A DNA stretch of 64,000 nt from Nonomuraea pusilla (GTDB taxonomy: Bacteria; Actinomycetota; Actinomycetes; Streptosporangiales; Streptosporangiaceae): assembly GCF_900109355.1 (NCBI RefSeq), contig NZ_FOBF01000026.1:62001-126000 (forward strand), read 5' to 3'. Both the position numbers and the translations under genes were made by a program. Every line of letters begins with the position of its first letter. The stretch's first letter is position 1. The notes under the pieces are model-generated. The model saw only the letters and a program-made list of their open reading frames with translations. It was not told the DNA's origin and made no database searches. Positions 51,395 through 59,546 of this stretch are shown piece after piece.

Positions 51395-52048
51395 GTGGAA
51401 GACACCCCGCGCCCGCCCGTTCTCGCGGGCCTTCGCCGTACGTACGAGGGCGAGCCGCTGCTCGAAGCCGACGTCGCGCCCGACCCGATCGCCCAGTTCA
51501 CCGTGTGGTTCGAGGAGGCCATGGCCGCCAACCTGACCGAACCCAACGCCATGGTGCTGGCCACCGCCTCCGCCGGCGGCCGGCCCAGCGCCAGGACCGT
51601 CCTGCTCAAGGGGTACGACGAGCGCGGCTTCGTCTTCTACACCAACTACGAGTCGCGCAAGGGCCGCGACCTGGCCGAGAACCCCCGCGCCTCCCTGCTG
51701 TTCCCCTGGCACCCCATCCGCCGCCAGGTACGCGTCGAGGGCACCGTCACCCGGCTGTCGCACGAGGAGTCGGCCGAGTACTTCACCTCCCGCCCGTACG
51801 GGTCCCGCATCGGCGCGTGGGCCTCCCGCCAGTCGGCCGTCGTCCGCTCCAGGGAGGAGCTGGACGCCCGCTACCAGGAGCTCGCGGCCCGCTGGCCGGA
51901 CGACCCGCCCGTCCCCGACTTCTGGGGAGGGCTCCGGGTGACGCCGGTCGAGGTGGAGTTCTGGCAGGGCCAGCTCGACCGCATGCACGACCGGCTGCGC
52001 TACCGCCGCACCGGCGCGGAGTGGACCCTGGAGCGGCTCGCCCCCTGA
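51395..52048 (+). CDS. pdxH: Pyridoxamine 5'-phosphate oxidase
   Basis: 217-aa FMN enzyme making pyridoxal phosphate from PNP/PMP. Opening [22 protein letters not shown]-binding [40 protein letters not shown], substrate segment [19 protein letters not shown], and the C-terminal FMN motif [22 protein letters not shown] at 51395 matches the family start. Its PLP product is required by SerC nearby, which may be coincidence. Confidence 0.94.
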   Translation: MEDTPRPPVLAGLRRTYEGEPLLEADVAPDPIAQFTVWFEEAMAANLTEPNAMVLATASAGGRPSARTVLLKGYDERGFVFYTNYESRKGRDLAENPRASLLFPWHPIRRQVRVEGTVTRLSHEESAEYFTSRPYGSRIGAWASRQSAVVRSREELDARYQELAARWPDDPPVPDFWGGLRVTPVEVEFWQGQLDRMHDRLRYRRTGAEWTLERLAP

Positions 52049-52130
52049 CCGCCGCCCCGGGCGCGTCGGAGGACGGCTCGCCCCTTGACCTCCGCCCCGG
52101 GTGCGGTCCGAGGACGGATCGCCCCCTAAG
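52035..52130 (+). repeat. 41-bp tandem repeat at the pdxH end
   Basis: Two full imperfect units (52035-52074 and 52075-52115) and a third partial one (52116-52130), each starting GG(C/A)TCGCCCC. The first contains the pdxH stop codon and the last leads into the next gene. Confidence 0.85.
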
Positions 52131-52139
52131 GTGCCTCAG

Positions 52140-53387
52140 GTGGCAATCGGGGAGTTGGTCAGACGTCATCTCGTGGACACCAGGCCGCTGCGGTCGCCCC
52201 ACTACCGCCGCCTGTGGGTGGGGCAGGCCGTCTCGCACGTCGGGCTCGGCGCGACCGTCCTCGCCGTGGGCCAGCAGGTCTGGGACCTCACCCACTCCTC
52301 GCTCTGGGTGGGCCTGCTCGGCCTCGCCAACCTCGTGCCGCTCGTGGTGTTCGGCCTGTGGGGCGGGGCCGTCGCCGACGCCGTGGACCGCCGCAGGCTC
52401 CTGCTGACCGGCTCCGCCGTCGCGTGGGCCGCCACCCTGCTCATCCTCCTCCAGGCCGTGCTCGGGCTCGGCAACGTGTACGTCCTGCTCGGCGCCGTCG
52501 CGCTGAACGCCACCGGCTTCGCCATCACCTCGCCCACCAGGGGCGCGATCATCCCCAGGATCCTGGAGCCCGAGGTGGTGCCCGCCGCCAACGCGCTCAA
52601 CTCGCTGGTGTTCAGCATCGGCGCCGTCGTCGGGCCCATGGCCGGCGGCGTCCTGCTGGCCTCCGGCGGCTACGCGGCGGCGTACGGGATGGACGCCCTG
52701 CTGTTCACAGCCGGCCTCTACGCGGCCTTGAAACTGCCCGCGCTGCCTCCGCTCGGCGAGGTGACCCGTCCGGGCGCCAGGGCCGTGCTCGACGGCCTCC
52801 GCTTCATCCTGGGCAGCCCCGTGCTGCTGATGTCGTTCGTGGTGGACATCATCGCCATGGTCTTCGCTCTGCCGCGCGCGCTCTTCCCCGAGCTGGCCGC
52901 CACCCGCTTCGACGGCTCCACCGTCGCGCTCGGCGCGCTGACGTCCGCCATGGCGGCGGGGTCCGTCGCGGGCGCGCTGTTCTCCGGCTGGGTGGGCCGC
53001 GTCAGCCGCCAGGGGCTCGCCCTGGTCGCCGTCATCGCCGTCTGGGGGCTGTCGGTGGCCGCGGCGGGTCTCTCGCGCGAGCTGTCGCTCGTCGTGGCGT
53101 TCATGGCGGTCGGCGGCGCCGCCGACGTCGTGTCCTCGGTGTGGCGGCAGTCGATCCTGCAGCTCTACGCCCCCGACGAGATGCGCGGCAGGCTGCAGGG
53201 CGTCTTCATGGTCGTGGTCGCGGGCGGGCCGCGGCTCGGCGACCTGCGCGCCGGGGCCACCGCGTCGGCGTTCGGCCTCACCACGGCCTGGGTCGGCGGC
53301 GGCCTCGCCTGCGCCGTCGCCGTGCTGGTCGCGGGGCTGTGCGTGGCGAGCTTCAGGAACTACCGGGCAGGCGAGGCGCGCGCCTGA
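52140..53387 (+). CDS. MFS transporter (EntS/enterobactin-exporter-like)
   Basis: 415-aa twelve-helix major facilitator protein of the MFS_3/EntS-like subgroup: SPHYRRLWVGQAVSHVGLGA, the loop 2-3 motif GGAVADAVDRRRLLL, AANALNSLVFSIGAVVGPMA and the PDEMRGRLQGVFMVVVAGGP segment. GTG 52140 is preferred because AAGG lies 9 bases upstream and because upstream in-frame codons lie in the tandem repeat. GTG 52131 and 52101 are alternatives. Cargo is unknown; siderophore or drug export is typical of relatives. It converges with the UdgX gene. Confidence 0.85.
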   Translation: MAIGELVRRHLVDTRPLRSPHYRRLWVGQAVSHVGLGATVLAVGQQVWDLTHSSLWVGLLGLANLVPLVVFGLWGGAVADAVDRRRLLLTGSAVAWAATLLILLQAVLGLGNVYVLLGAVALNATGFAITSPTRGAIIPRILEPEVVPAANALNSLVFSIGAVVGPMAGGVLLASGGYAAAYGMDALLFTAGLYAALKLPALPPLGEVTRPGARAVLDGLRFILGSPVLLMSFVVDIIAMVFALPRALFPELAATRFDGSTVALGALTSAMAAGSVAGALFSGWVGRVSRQGLALVAVIAVWGLSVAAAGLSRELSLVVAFMAVGGAADVVSSVWRQSILQLYAPDEMRGRLQGVFMVVVAGGPRLGDLRAGATASAFGLTTAWVGGGLACAVAVLVAGLCVASFRNYRAGEARA

Positions 53388-53396
53388 GCCCCCGGT

Positions 53397-54023
53397 TCAC
53401 GCCGCGCCGGGCAGGCGCGCCGCGACCCTGAGGTCGTCCAGGAAGCCCGCGTACGCGGCGTCGCGGTCCGGCGCGCGCAGCACCGCCGACGGGTGGATCG
53501 TGGCCACCGCCAGCGCGTCGCCCAGCGGCACCGGCTCGCCCCTGTGCCGCGTCACCCTGAACGTCCTGCCGAGCAGCGCCTGCGCCGCCGTCGCCCCCAG
53601 CACCACGACCACCTCCGGCCGCACCACGGCCAGCTCCGCGTCCAGCCACGGCCGGCAGGCCGTCACCTCGGCCGCCGTCGGCTTCTGGTGGATGCGCCGC
53701 TTGCCGCGCAACTGGAAGGAGAAGTGCTTGACCGCGTTCGTGACGTAGACGTCCTCACGCGCGATGCCCGCCTCCTCCAGACCCTGGTCGAGCACCCGCC
53801 CCGCCGGCCCCACGAACGGGTGGCCGCGGCGGTCCTCCTGGTCGCCCGGCTGCTCGCCCACCAGCACGTACGTCGCCCGCTCAGGCCCCTCGCCGAACAC
53901 CGTCTGCGTCGCGTTCCTGAACAGGTCGCACCCCTCGCAGCAGGCCGCCGCCTCGCGCAGGGCGCCGAGGTCGAGCCTGCCGGGAAGGAACCTGGCCGCT
54001 CCGTTGTTGCCGTCCCTATCCAT
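53397..54023 (-). CDS. UdgX-family uracil-DNA glycosylase
   Basis: 208-aa iron-sulfur uracil-DNA glycosylase of the UdgX subfamily. Cysteines of the Fe-S cluster begin at CCEGCDLF. The active-site motif GEQPGDQEDRRGHPFVGPAG is the UdgX form. The diagnostic loop is KRRIHQKP, whose His forms a covalent bond with uracil sites in characterised UdgX. VVVVLGATAAQALLG and HPSAVLRAP complete the fold. ATG at 54023. Divergent from the IdeR-type repressor, with about 100 bases between. Confidence 0.93.
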   Translation of the reverse strand: MDRDGNNGAARFLPGRLDLGALREAAACCEGCDLFRNATQTVFGEGPERATYVLVGEQPGDQEDRRGHPFVGPAGRVLDQGLEEAGIAREDVYVTNAVKHFSFQLRGKRRIHQKPTAAEVTACRPWLDAELAVVRPEVVVVLGATAAQALLGRTFRVTRHRGEPVPLGDALAVATIHPSAVLRAPDRDAAYAGFLDDLRVAARLPGAA

Positions 54024-54123
54024 CGTCGGTCGTTCTCCCCATAGGGTTCCTGTGACTCCTGTGCCCGCCCCTGGCGGGCTCAGTCCCCGCCCTGACCGAC
54101 GTAGCATTCAGATGGGAGGAGCC

Positions 54124-54828
54124 TTGACCGCACACGGCCTGATCGACACCACGGAGATGTACCTCCGGACGATTTACGAGCTCGAGGAGGAGGGCATCGT
54201 CCCCCTTCGCGCGCGCATCGCGGAGCGGCTCCAGCAGAGCGGCCCCACCGTGAGCCAGACCGTCGCCCGCATGGAGCGCGACGGCCTCGTCCGCGTCGAG
54301 GGCGACCGTCATCTGTCGATGACCGACCTCGGGCGGACGCTCGCCACCCGGGTCATGCGCAAGCACCGCCTCGCCGAGTGCCTCCTGACGCAGGTCATCG
54401 GCCTGCCGTGGGAGGAGGTCCACATCGAGGCGTGCCGCTGGGAGCACGTCATGTCCGAGTCGGTCGAGACCCGGCTCGTGGGGCTGCTCGGCAACCCCAC
54501 CGCGTGCCCGCACGGCAACCCGATCCCCGGCCTTTCCGAGCTCGGCGCCCCCGAGACGGCCGAGGCCGCCGAGAACGTCCTCACGTCGATGTCCGATCTC
54601 GCGGGCCCCGGTGACGTGCCCGTGGTGGTGAGGCGAATTAGCGAACAAGTGCAAAGTGATCCCGCTGTGATGCTTAAACTCAAGCAAGTTGGGATACAAC
54701 CCGGACGCGAGGTGACGCTCGCGGCGAGCGACGACGGTGTGCGGGTGACAGGTGACGGTGACGCGAACGACACTCCCGCGGAACTTCCGCGAGACGTTGC
54801 GGCGCACGTTTTTGTCTCCAAGCGCTGA
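54124..54828 (+). CDS. ideR: DtxR/IdeR-family iron-dependent repressor
   Basis: 234-aa metal-dependent repressor. The N-terminal winged helix is IDTTEMYLRTIYELEEEGIV through SGPTVSQTVARMERDGL. The metal-binding/dimer domain includes HRLAECLLTQVIGLPWEEVH, EACRWEHVMS and the Cys-containing NPTACPHGNPIPG. The C-terminal SH3-like domain ends AAHVFVSKR. TTG 54124 is preferred because GGGAGGAG sits just upstream of it and matches the IdeR N-terminus; ATG 54112 lies before that site. It controls siderophore and iron storage genes when Fe(II) is bound. Confidence 0.9.
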   Translation: MTAHGLIDTTEMYLRTIYELEEEGIVPLRARIAERLQQSGPTVSQTVARMERDGLVRVEGDRHLSMTDLGRTLATRVMRKHRLAECLLTQVIGLPWEEVHIEACRWEHVMSESVETRLVGLLGNPTACPHGNPIPGLSELGAPETAEAAENVLTSMSDLAGPGDVPVVVRRISEQVQSDPAVMLKLKQVGIQPGREVTLAASDDGVRVTGDGDANDTPAELPRDVAAHVFVSKR

Positions 54829-54951
54829 CGCGCGCGCAGCGGCTTGGTTGAATCCCTCTGGGGAGGCCCTCCACTCCGACCTGACCAAGACTGTTGCAGG
54901 AGCGCTCGTGGTCTGCTGTAAGCACATACCACCCCGAGGATTGGTCGCCGG

Positions 54952-57174
54952 ATGAAGCGATGGGGGGATCTGTCACAGGAAACGGCTGATCACCTGGCTG
55001 CCGGATCCGTCCTCGACCACGCGGAGATGGCCGTCGTGGTCACGGACCGGTTCAGCAATCTCCTCTACTGGAACCCCTTCGCGGAGAAACTGTTCGGCCG
55101 CCCGGGCAAGTCGTCCTCGCGTGACACCTCCCTGCTGTCGCTCGGCATCATGGAGAAAGACCACCCCATGGCCGTCGAGCTGGCCAAGCACGTGCTCAAG
55201 GGCGGCGTCTGGGAGGGCACCTTCGACGTCAGGCGCGGCGACGGCACCATCGTCTACGTCCGCGCCCAGGCGGTGCCCCTGCGCCACTCGTCCGGGTCGG
55301 TCACGGGCATCGTCATCCTGGCGCGCGAGGCGCTGCGCAGCAACGAGCGCGAGAAGGACCGCTTCGGGCTGCTGGAGCGCATCGGCGAGCGGCTCGCCGG
55401 CTCCCTGTACGTCGAGGAGACGCTCAAGCGCGTCGCCGAGATGCTGGTGCCGCAGTTCGCCGACCACTGCTTCATCGAGCTGATGGAGGGCGACCGGCTG
55501 GTGCGCCGGATCTCCCAGCACGTCCAGGGCTGGACACCCCCGTCCGGCACCTGGAAGCCCGTCGGCGCGGAGATCCGCTACCCGTCGGGCCACTACGCCG
55601 ACACCGCGCTGCGCCGCCAGGAGACCATCCTGGTCGAGGACTTCGCGAGCGCCACCTACCCCGTCCCCCACGAGGGCAGCGCGCGGCTGGCCGGCGAGAT
55701 CGGCATGACGTCGGCGATCGTCGCGCCGCTGCTGGTGCGCGGCGAGACGCTGGGCCTGATGTACCTCGGGCTGTCGAACCTCACCGACCGGCGCAGCCCC
55801 CACTACGACGCCTTCGACCGCGACTTCGTCGGCGCCATCGCCACCCGGGTCGCGCTCGCCATCGACAACGCCCTGCTGTTCGAGGAGGAGCGGCACACCG
55901 CCGAGTCGTTCCAGAAGCACCTGCTGCCCAGGAGGCTGCCGCAGCTCGACGGCCTGCAGATCGCGGTGCGCTACTACCCGGCCGCGCCGCTCGCCTCCCA
56001 CGGCCAGGGCATCCAGACCCAGGTCGGCGGCGACTGGTACGACGTGATCCCGCTGTCGGCCGGCCGGGTCGGCATCGTCATCGGCGACGTCGAGGGCAGG
56101 GGCGCCAAGGCCGCCGCCATCATGGGCCAGCTCAGGGCCGCGCTGCGGGCCTTCGCCCAGGACGACAAGTCGCCCGCCGACATCCTCGCCAGGCTCGACG
56201 AGTGGACCCGCATCATCGCCACCCCCGAGCAGGACGACAACGGCACCGAGGTCACCATCCCGCCGATCGTCACCTGCCAGTACCTCGTCTACGACGCCTG
56301 GTCGCGGCAGCTCTCGTTCGCCAACGCCGGGCACGCGCCGCCGCTGCTGCTGCTCGACGGCCAGTGCGTCGAGCTCGACATCGAGGAGGTCGGCCAGCCG
56401 CTCGGGGTGCGCGCCAAGGGCCTGCACGCCGACCTGGTCTACAAGGAGGAGACCCGCACGCTCCCGCCGGGCGCGGCGCTCGTCCTCTACACCGACGGCC
56501 TGGTCGACCGGCGTCCCGGGCGCGACGGCACGATGCCGACCGAGGAGGAGACGCTCGGCGTCCTGTGCGAGAAGCTGGCCAAGATGTCCGACGCCGACGT
56601 CGAGCGCGTCGCCGACGCGGCCACCGTGGCCGTGCCGGGCGAGATCGACGACGACATGGCGATCCTCGTCGTCCGCTCCAGCGACGTCGACCTCGACGTC
56701 GAGGAGCGCACGTTCCCCGCGCAGCCGATCATGGTCGGCGAGGCGCGGCGCATGGCGTCCGAGGCGTTCTCCGACTGGAACGTACCCGAGGAGCGCGCCG
56801 AGCTGGCCTGCCTGCTCGTCTCCGAGGTCGTCACCAACGTGGTGCTCCACGCGTCCGCCACGAGCGTGCCGCGCAGGGAGCTGATGGTCGAGGGGCCGCC
56901 GCTGCCGTTCGAGGAGTCCTGGGACCTCCCTGGCTTCGAGGACGAAGTGGTGGGCGACAAGGAGTTCACCCTGCGGCTGCGCAGGGGCGAGGAGTCGGTC
57001 TGGGTCGAGGTGTTCGACCAGGACCTGCGCCTGCCCCGCATCCGCAGCGCCGGCGAGAACGACGAGGGCGGGCGCGGCCTTTACCTGGTCGACCAGCTGG
57101 CGAAGCGCTGGGGTTCGCGTCCCACCAGGGAAGGCAAAGCCGTCTGGTTCGAGATTCCCACCCGGAGCCGGTGA
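54952..57174 (+). CDS. PAS-GAF-SpoIIE phosphatase with C-terminal ATPase domain
   Basis: 740-aa multi-domain stress regulator. PAS at about 18-130 (MAVVVTDRFSNLLYWNPFAE), GAF at about 145-318 (TLKRVAEMLVPQFADH, AIVAPLLVRGETLGLMYLGL), PP2C/SpoIIE phosphatase at about 335-560 (VGGDWYDVIPLSAGRVGIVI, GDVEGRG, FANAGHAPPLLL, LVLYTDGLVDRR, DDDMAILVVRS metal Asp), and a HATPase_c anti-sigma-like kinase at 590-735 (LACLLVSEVVTNVVLHA, GGRGLYLVDQLAKRWG). Such proteins act on STAS antagonists and sigma factors; no STAS gene is adjacent (nearest 46048). ATG at 54952. Confidence 0.93.
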   Translation: MKRWGDLSQETADHLAAGSVLDHAEMAVVVTDRFSNLLYWNPFAEKLFGRPGKSSSRDTSLLSLGIMEKDHPMAVELAKHVLKGGVWEGTFDVRRGDGTIVYVRAQAVPLRHSSGSVTGIVILAREALRSNEREKDRFGLLERIGERLAGSLYVEETLKRVAEMLVPQFADHCFIELMEGDRLVRRISQHVQGWTPPSGTWKPVGAEIRYPSGHYADTALRRQETILVEDFASATYPVPHEGSARLAGEIGMTSAIVAPLLVRGETLGLMYLGLSNLTDRRSPHYDAFDRDFVGAIATRVALAIDNALLFEEERHTAESFQKHLLPRRLPQLDGLQIAVRYYPAAPLASHGQGIQTQVGGDWYDVIPLSAGRVGIVIGDVEGRGAKAAAIMGQLRAALRAFAQDDKSPADILARLDEWTRIIATPEQDDNGTEVTIPPIVTCQYLVYDAWSRQLSFANAGHAPPLLLLDGQCVELDIEEVGQPLGVRAKGLHADLVYKEETRTLPPGAALVLYTDGLVDRRPGRDGTMPTEEETLGVLCEKLAKMSDADVERVADAATVAVPGEIDDDMAILVVRSSDVDLDVEERTFPAQPIMVGEARRMASEAFSDWNVPEERAELACLLVSEVVTNVVLHASATSVPRRELMVEGPPLPFEESWDLPGFEDEVVGDKEFTLRLRRGEESVWVEVFDQDLRLPRIRSAGENDEGGRGLYLVDQLAKRWGSRPTREGKAVWFEIPTRSR

Positions 57175-57977
57175 GTGGTTCACTCGACCTCATGGAGCTG
57201 GCCTTCGAACGGCGGGGCAGCGGCGAGCCGCTGATCCTCATCCACGGCATCGGTCACCACTGGCAGGGATGGCTGCCGGTCCTCGACCGGCTGGCCGCGG
57301 AGCGCACCGTGATCGCCCTGGACCTCCCGGGGTGCGGCGTGTCGCCTGCGCTGCCGCCCGGCACCCCGTACACCGCCGAGTCGCTGGCCGACGCGGTCGA
57401 GTCGTTCTGCGCGCTGCTCAGCGTCAAGGACCCGCATGTCGCGGGCAACTCCCTCGGCGGGTACCTGGCGCTGGAGCTGGCCGCGCGCGGCGTCGTCCGC
57501 TCCGCCACCGCGCTGTCGCCCGCCGGGTTCTGGTCGCGGGCCGAGCTGCTCTACGCCAGGACGGTGCTGCGCGCCATGCGGGCCTCGGCCAGGTCGGCGG
57601 CGGAGCCGGGCCGGGCCGCCGTGATGGCGGGGAACCCGCTGCTGCACGCCGTGTCCGCCGGGCTGCTGGTCGCCCACCCCTCCCGGCTGTCGCCGGCCGC
57701 GATGCTCGCCGCGTCGCAGGCGCTGGCCGGTTCGCAGGGGTTCGACGAGACGCTGGAATCGATCTCCGGGCTGATGCCGCCCGCGCCGCCCAAGTCGCCG
57801 ATCACGATCGCGTGGGGGGAGCATGACCGGCTGCTGCCACGCCGCCAGGCGCTGCGGGCCGCGCGGTGGTCGGGGCAGCGGGTCAAGCTGCTGAAAGGCT
57901 GCGGGCACGTGCCGATGAGCGACGACCCCGAGCTGGTGGCGCGGCTGCTGCTGCAGGGCAGCCGCCCCCAGGCCTGA
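57171..57977 (+). CDS. Alpha/beta hydrolase
   Basis: 268-aa hydrolase. LILIHGIGHHWQGWLPVLDR (oxyanion HG), ALDLPGCGVSP, nucleophile VAGNSLGGYLALELAARG (Ser), WGEHDRLLP (Asp) and CGHVPMSDDP (His), giving a complete triad. GTG 57171 is chosen because it overlaps the upstream stop (GTGA) and has GGAG nearby; ATG 57192 is the alternative. It is translationally coupled to the phosphatase gene. Substrate unknown. Confidence 0.88.
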   Translation: MSGSLDLMELAFERRGSGEPLILIHGIGHHWQGWLPVLDRLAAERTVIALDLPGCGVSPALPPGTPYTAESLADAVESFCALLSVKDPHVAGNSLGGYLALELAARGVVRSATALSPAGFWSRAELLYARTVLRAMRASARSAAEPGRAAVMAGNPLLHAVSAGLLVAHPSRLSPAAMLAASQALAGSQGFDETLESISGLMPPAPPKSPITIAWGEHDRLLPRRQALRAARWSGQRVKLLKGCGHVPMSDDPELVARLLLQGSRPQA

Positions 57978-57989
57978 GCGGGCGGCCCT

Positions 57990-58151
57990 TCAGCGGAACG
58001 TCTGACCCCACAGCAGCAGCATCACGATGACGAAGACGATGACCACGCCGGCGTAGCCGACGGGCCCGAGGCGCATCGCGCGGCGCACGCGGTTGAGGCC
58101 CCAGGCGAACAGCAACGCCAGGAAGACCAGGAGGATCAGGCCGCTGTCCAT
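57990..58151 (-). CDS. Small two-helix membrane protein
   Basis: 53 aa: MDSGLILLVFLALLFAWGLN, a basic turn RVRRAMRLGPVG, then a second helix YAGVVIVFVIVMLLLWGQTF. A conserved-looking actinobacterial small membrane protein with no assigned function. ATG at 58151. It lies 68 bases after the acyl-CoA dehydrogenase stop on the same strand, possibly in the same transcript. Confidence 0.75.
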   Translation of the reverse strand: MDSGLILLVFLALLFAWGLNRVRRAMRLGPVGYAGVVIVFVIVMLLLWGQTFR

Positions 58152-58219
58152 GCTGTCCAGTATGGGGCGTCGGCCCGCCGCCCGCGCGGATTCCCGCGCG
58201 GCGAGCGGCCCGCGTGCCG

Positions 58220-59365
58220 TCAGAAGCCGAACGAGCGGCCGATGATCTCCTTCATGATCTCGGTGGTGCCGCCGTAGATGGTCTGGACGCGGCTGTCGAT
58301 CCACGCCTTGGCCACCGGGTACTCCATCATGTAGCCGTAGCCGCCGTGGAGCTGGAGGCAGCGGTCGATGACCTTGTTCTGCAGCTCCGTCGTCCACCAC
58401 TTGGCCTTGGCGGCGTCCACGGCGGTGAGCGTGCCGGCGTTGAGCGCGCGCACGCAGGTGTCCACGTAGTGGCGGGCGATCTCCGTCTCGGTGACGAGCT
58501 CCGCCAGCACGAACCGGGTGTTCTGGAACGACCCGATGTTCCGCCCGAACGCCTGCCTGGTCCTGCAGTACTCGATCGTCTCGCTCAGCACGGTCTCCGC
58601 GGCGGCCACGGCCCCCACCGCGATGGACAGACGCTCCTGCGGCAGGTTGTTCATGAGCTGGAAGAAACCCTGGCCGTCCTCCGGCCCGAGCCGGTTGGCC
58701 ACCGGCACGCGGACGTCGTCGAAGAACAGCTCGGCGGTGTCCTGCGCCTTCATGCCGATCTTGTCGAGGTTCCTGCCGCGGGTGAAGCCCTCCATGCCCC
58801 GCTCGACCACGAGCAGGGTGATGCCGCGCGCCCCGGCGTCCGGGTCGGTCTTGGCGACGACGACCACGAGGTCCGCGTTGATGCCGTTCGTGATGAACGT
58901 CTTCTGCCCGTTCAGCACGTAGTGGTCGCCCTCGCGCACCGCGGTCGTCCTGACGCCCTGCAGGTCGCTGCCCGCGCCCGGCTCCGTCATGGCGATGGCG
59001 GTGATCAGCTCGCCGGAGGCGAACCCCGGCAGCCAGCGCTGCTTCTGCCCGTCGTCGGTCAGGTCCACCAGGTACGGCGCCATGACGTCGTTGTGCAGCG
59101 AGAACCCGAGGCCCGACGAGCCGGTCGCGATGACCTCCTCGACGATGACGGTGTTGTAGCGGAAGTCGGTGATGCCGGCGCCGCCGTACTCCTCGGGCAC
59201 CGAGAAGCCGAACATGCCGATCTCGCCCGCCTTCTTCCACACCTCGCGCGGGACGATGCCGTCCTTCTCCCACTGTCCGTGATGGGGGACGACCTCCCGG
59301 GCCATGAACTCGCGCACGGTCTCGCGGAAGAGGAGGTGCTCCTCGTCGAAGAGGTCTCGCTGCAT
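58220..59365 (-). CDS. Acyl-CoA dehydrogenase
   Basis: 381-aa FAD-dependent acyl-CoA dehydrogenase. FRETVREFMAREVVPHHGQW, FAD/substrate strands AIAMTEPGAGSDLQGVRTTA and YVLNGQKTFITNGINADLVV, then ERLSIAVGAVAAAETVLSET, the arginine-rich YCRTRQAFG, LHGGYGYMMEYPVAKAWIDS, and the catalytic Glu in TIYGGTTEIMKEIIGR. ATG at 59365. A perfect dyad 32 bases upstream suggests repression. It probably introduces the first double bond in acyl-CoA degradation. Confidence 0.93.
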   Translation of the reverse strand: MQRDLFDEEHLLFRETVREFMAREVVPHHGQWEKDGIVPREVWKKAGEIGMFGFSVPEEYGGAGITDFRYNTVIVEEVIATGSSGLGFSLHNDVMAPYLVDLTDDGQKQRWLPGFASGELITAIAMTEPGAGSDLQGVRTTAVREGDHYVLNGQKTFITNGINADLVVVVAKTDPDAGARGITLLVVERGMEGFTRGRNLDKIGMKAQDTAELFFDDVRVPVANRLGPEDGQGFFQLMNNLPQERLSIAVGAVAAAETVLSETIEYCRTRQAFGRNIGSFQNTRFVLAELVTETEIARHYVDTCVRALNAGTLTAVDAAKAKWWTTELQNKVIDRCLQLHGGYGYMMEYPVAKAWIDSRVQTIYGGTTEIMKEIIGRSFGF

Positions 59366-59396
59366 CGGTCGCCTCCAGGCAGGGTTGATCAGGACG

Positions 59397-59413
59397 ACAG
59401 AATACGATTCTGT
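59397..59413 (-). promoter_or_regulatory. 17-bp operator dyad of the acyl-CoA dehydrogenase gene
   Basis: ACAGAAT-ACG-ATTCTGT, perfectly symmetrical, 32 bases upstream of the gene start. A TetR-type lipid regulator is the usual owner of such sites. No regulator gene is adjacent. Confidence 0.65.
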
Positions 59414-59546
59414 TACCGCGAGGTATACCCGTCGGAGCGGACACGGGTTCATCACAAGTGGTGGAACATGCGGTGTTCGGTCAGCATTGGTGGGGTTTCC
59501 GCCCCTAAGATCTACCCTCGGTCTACTTGTGTGATCGGAGAGTCCC

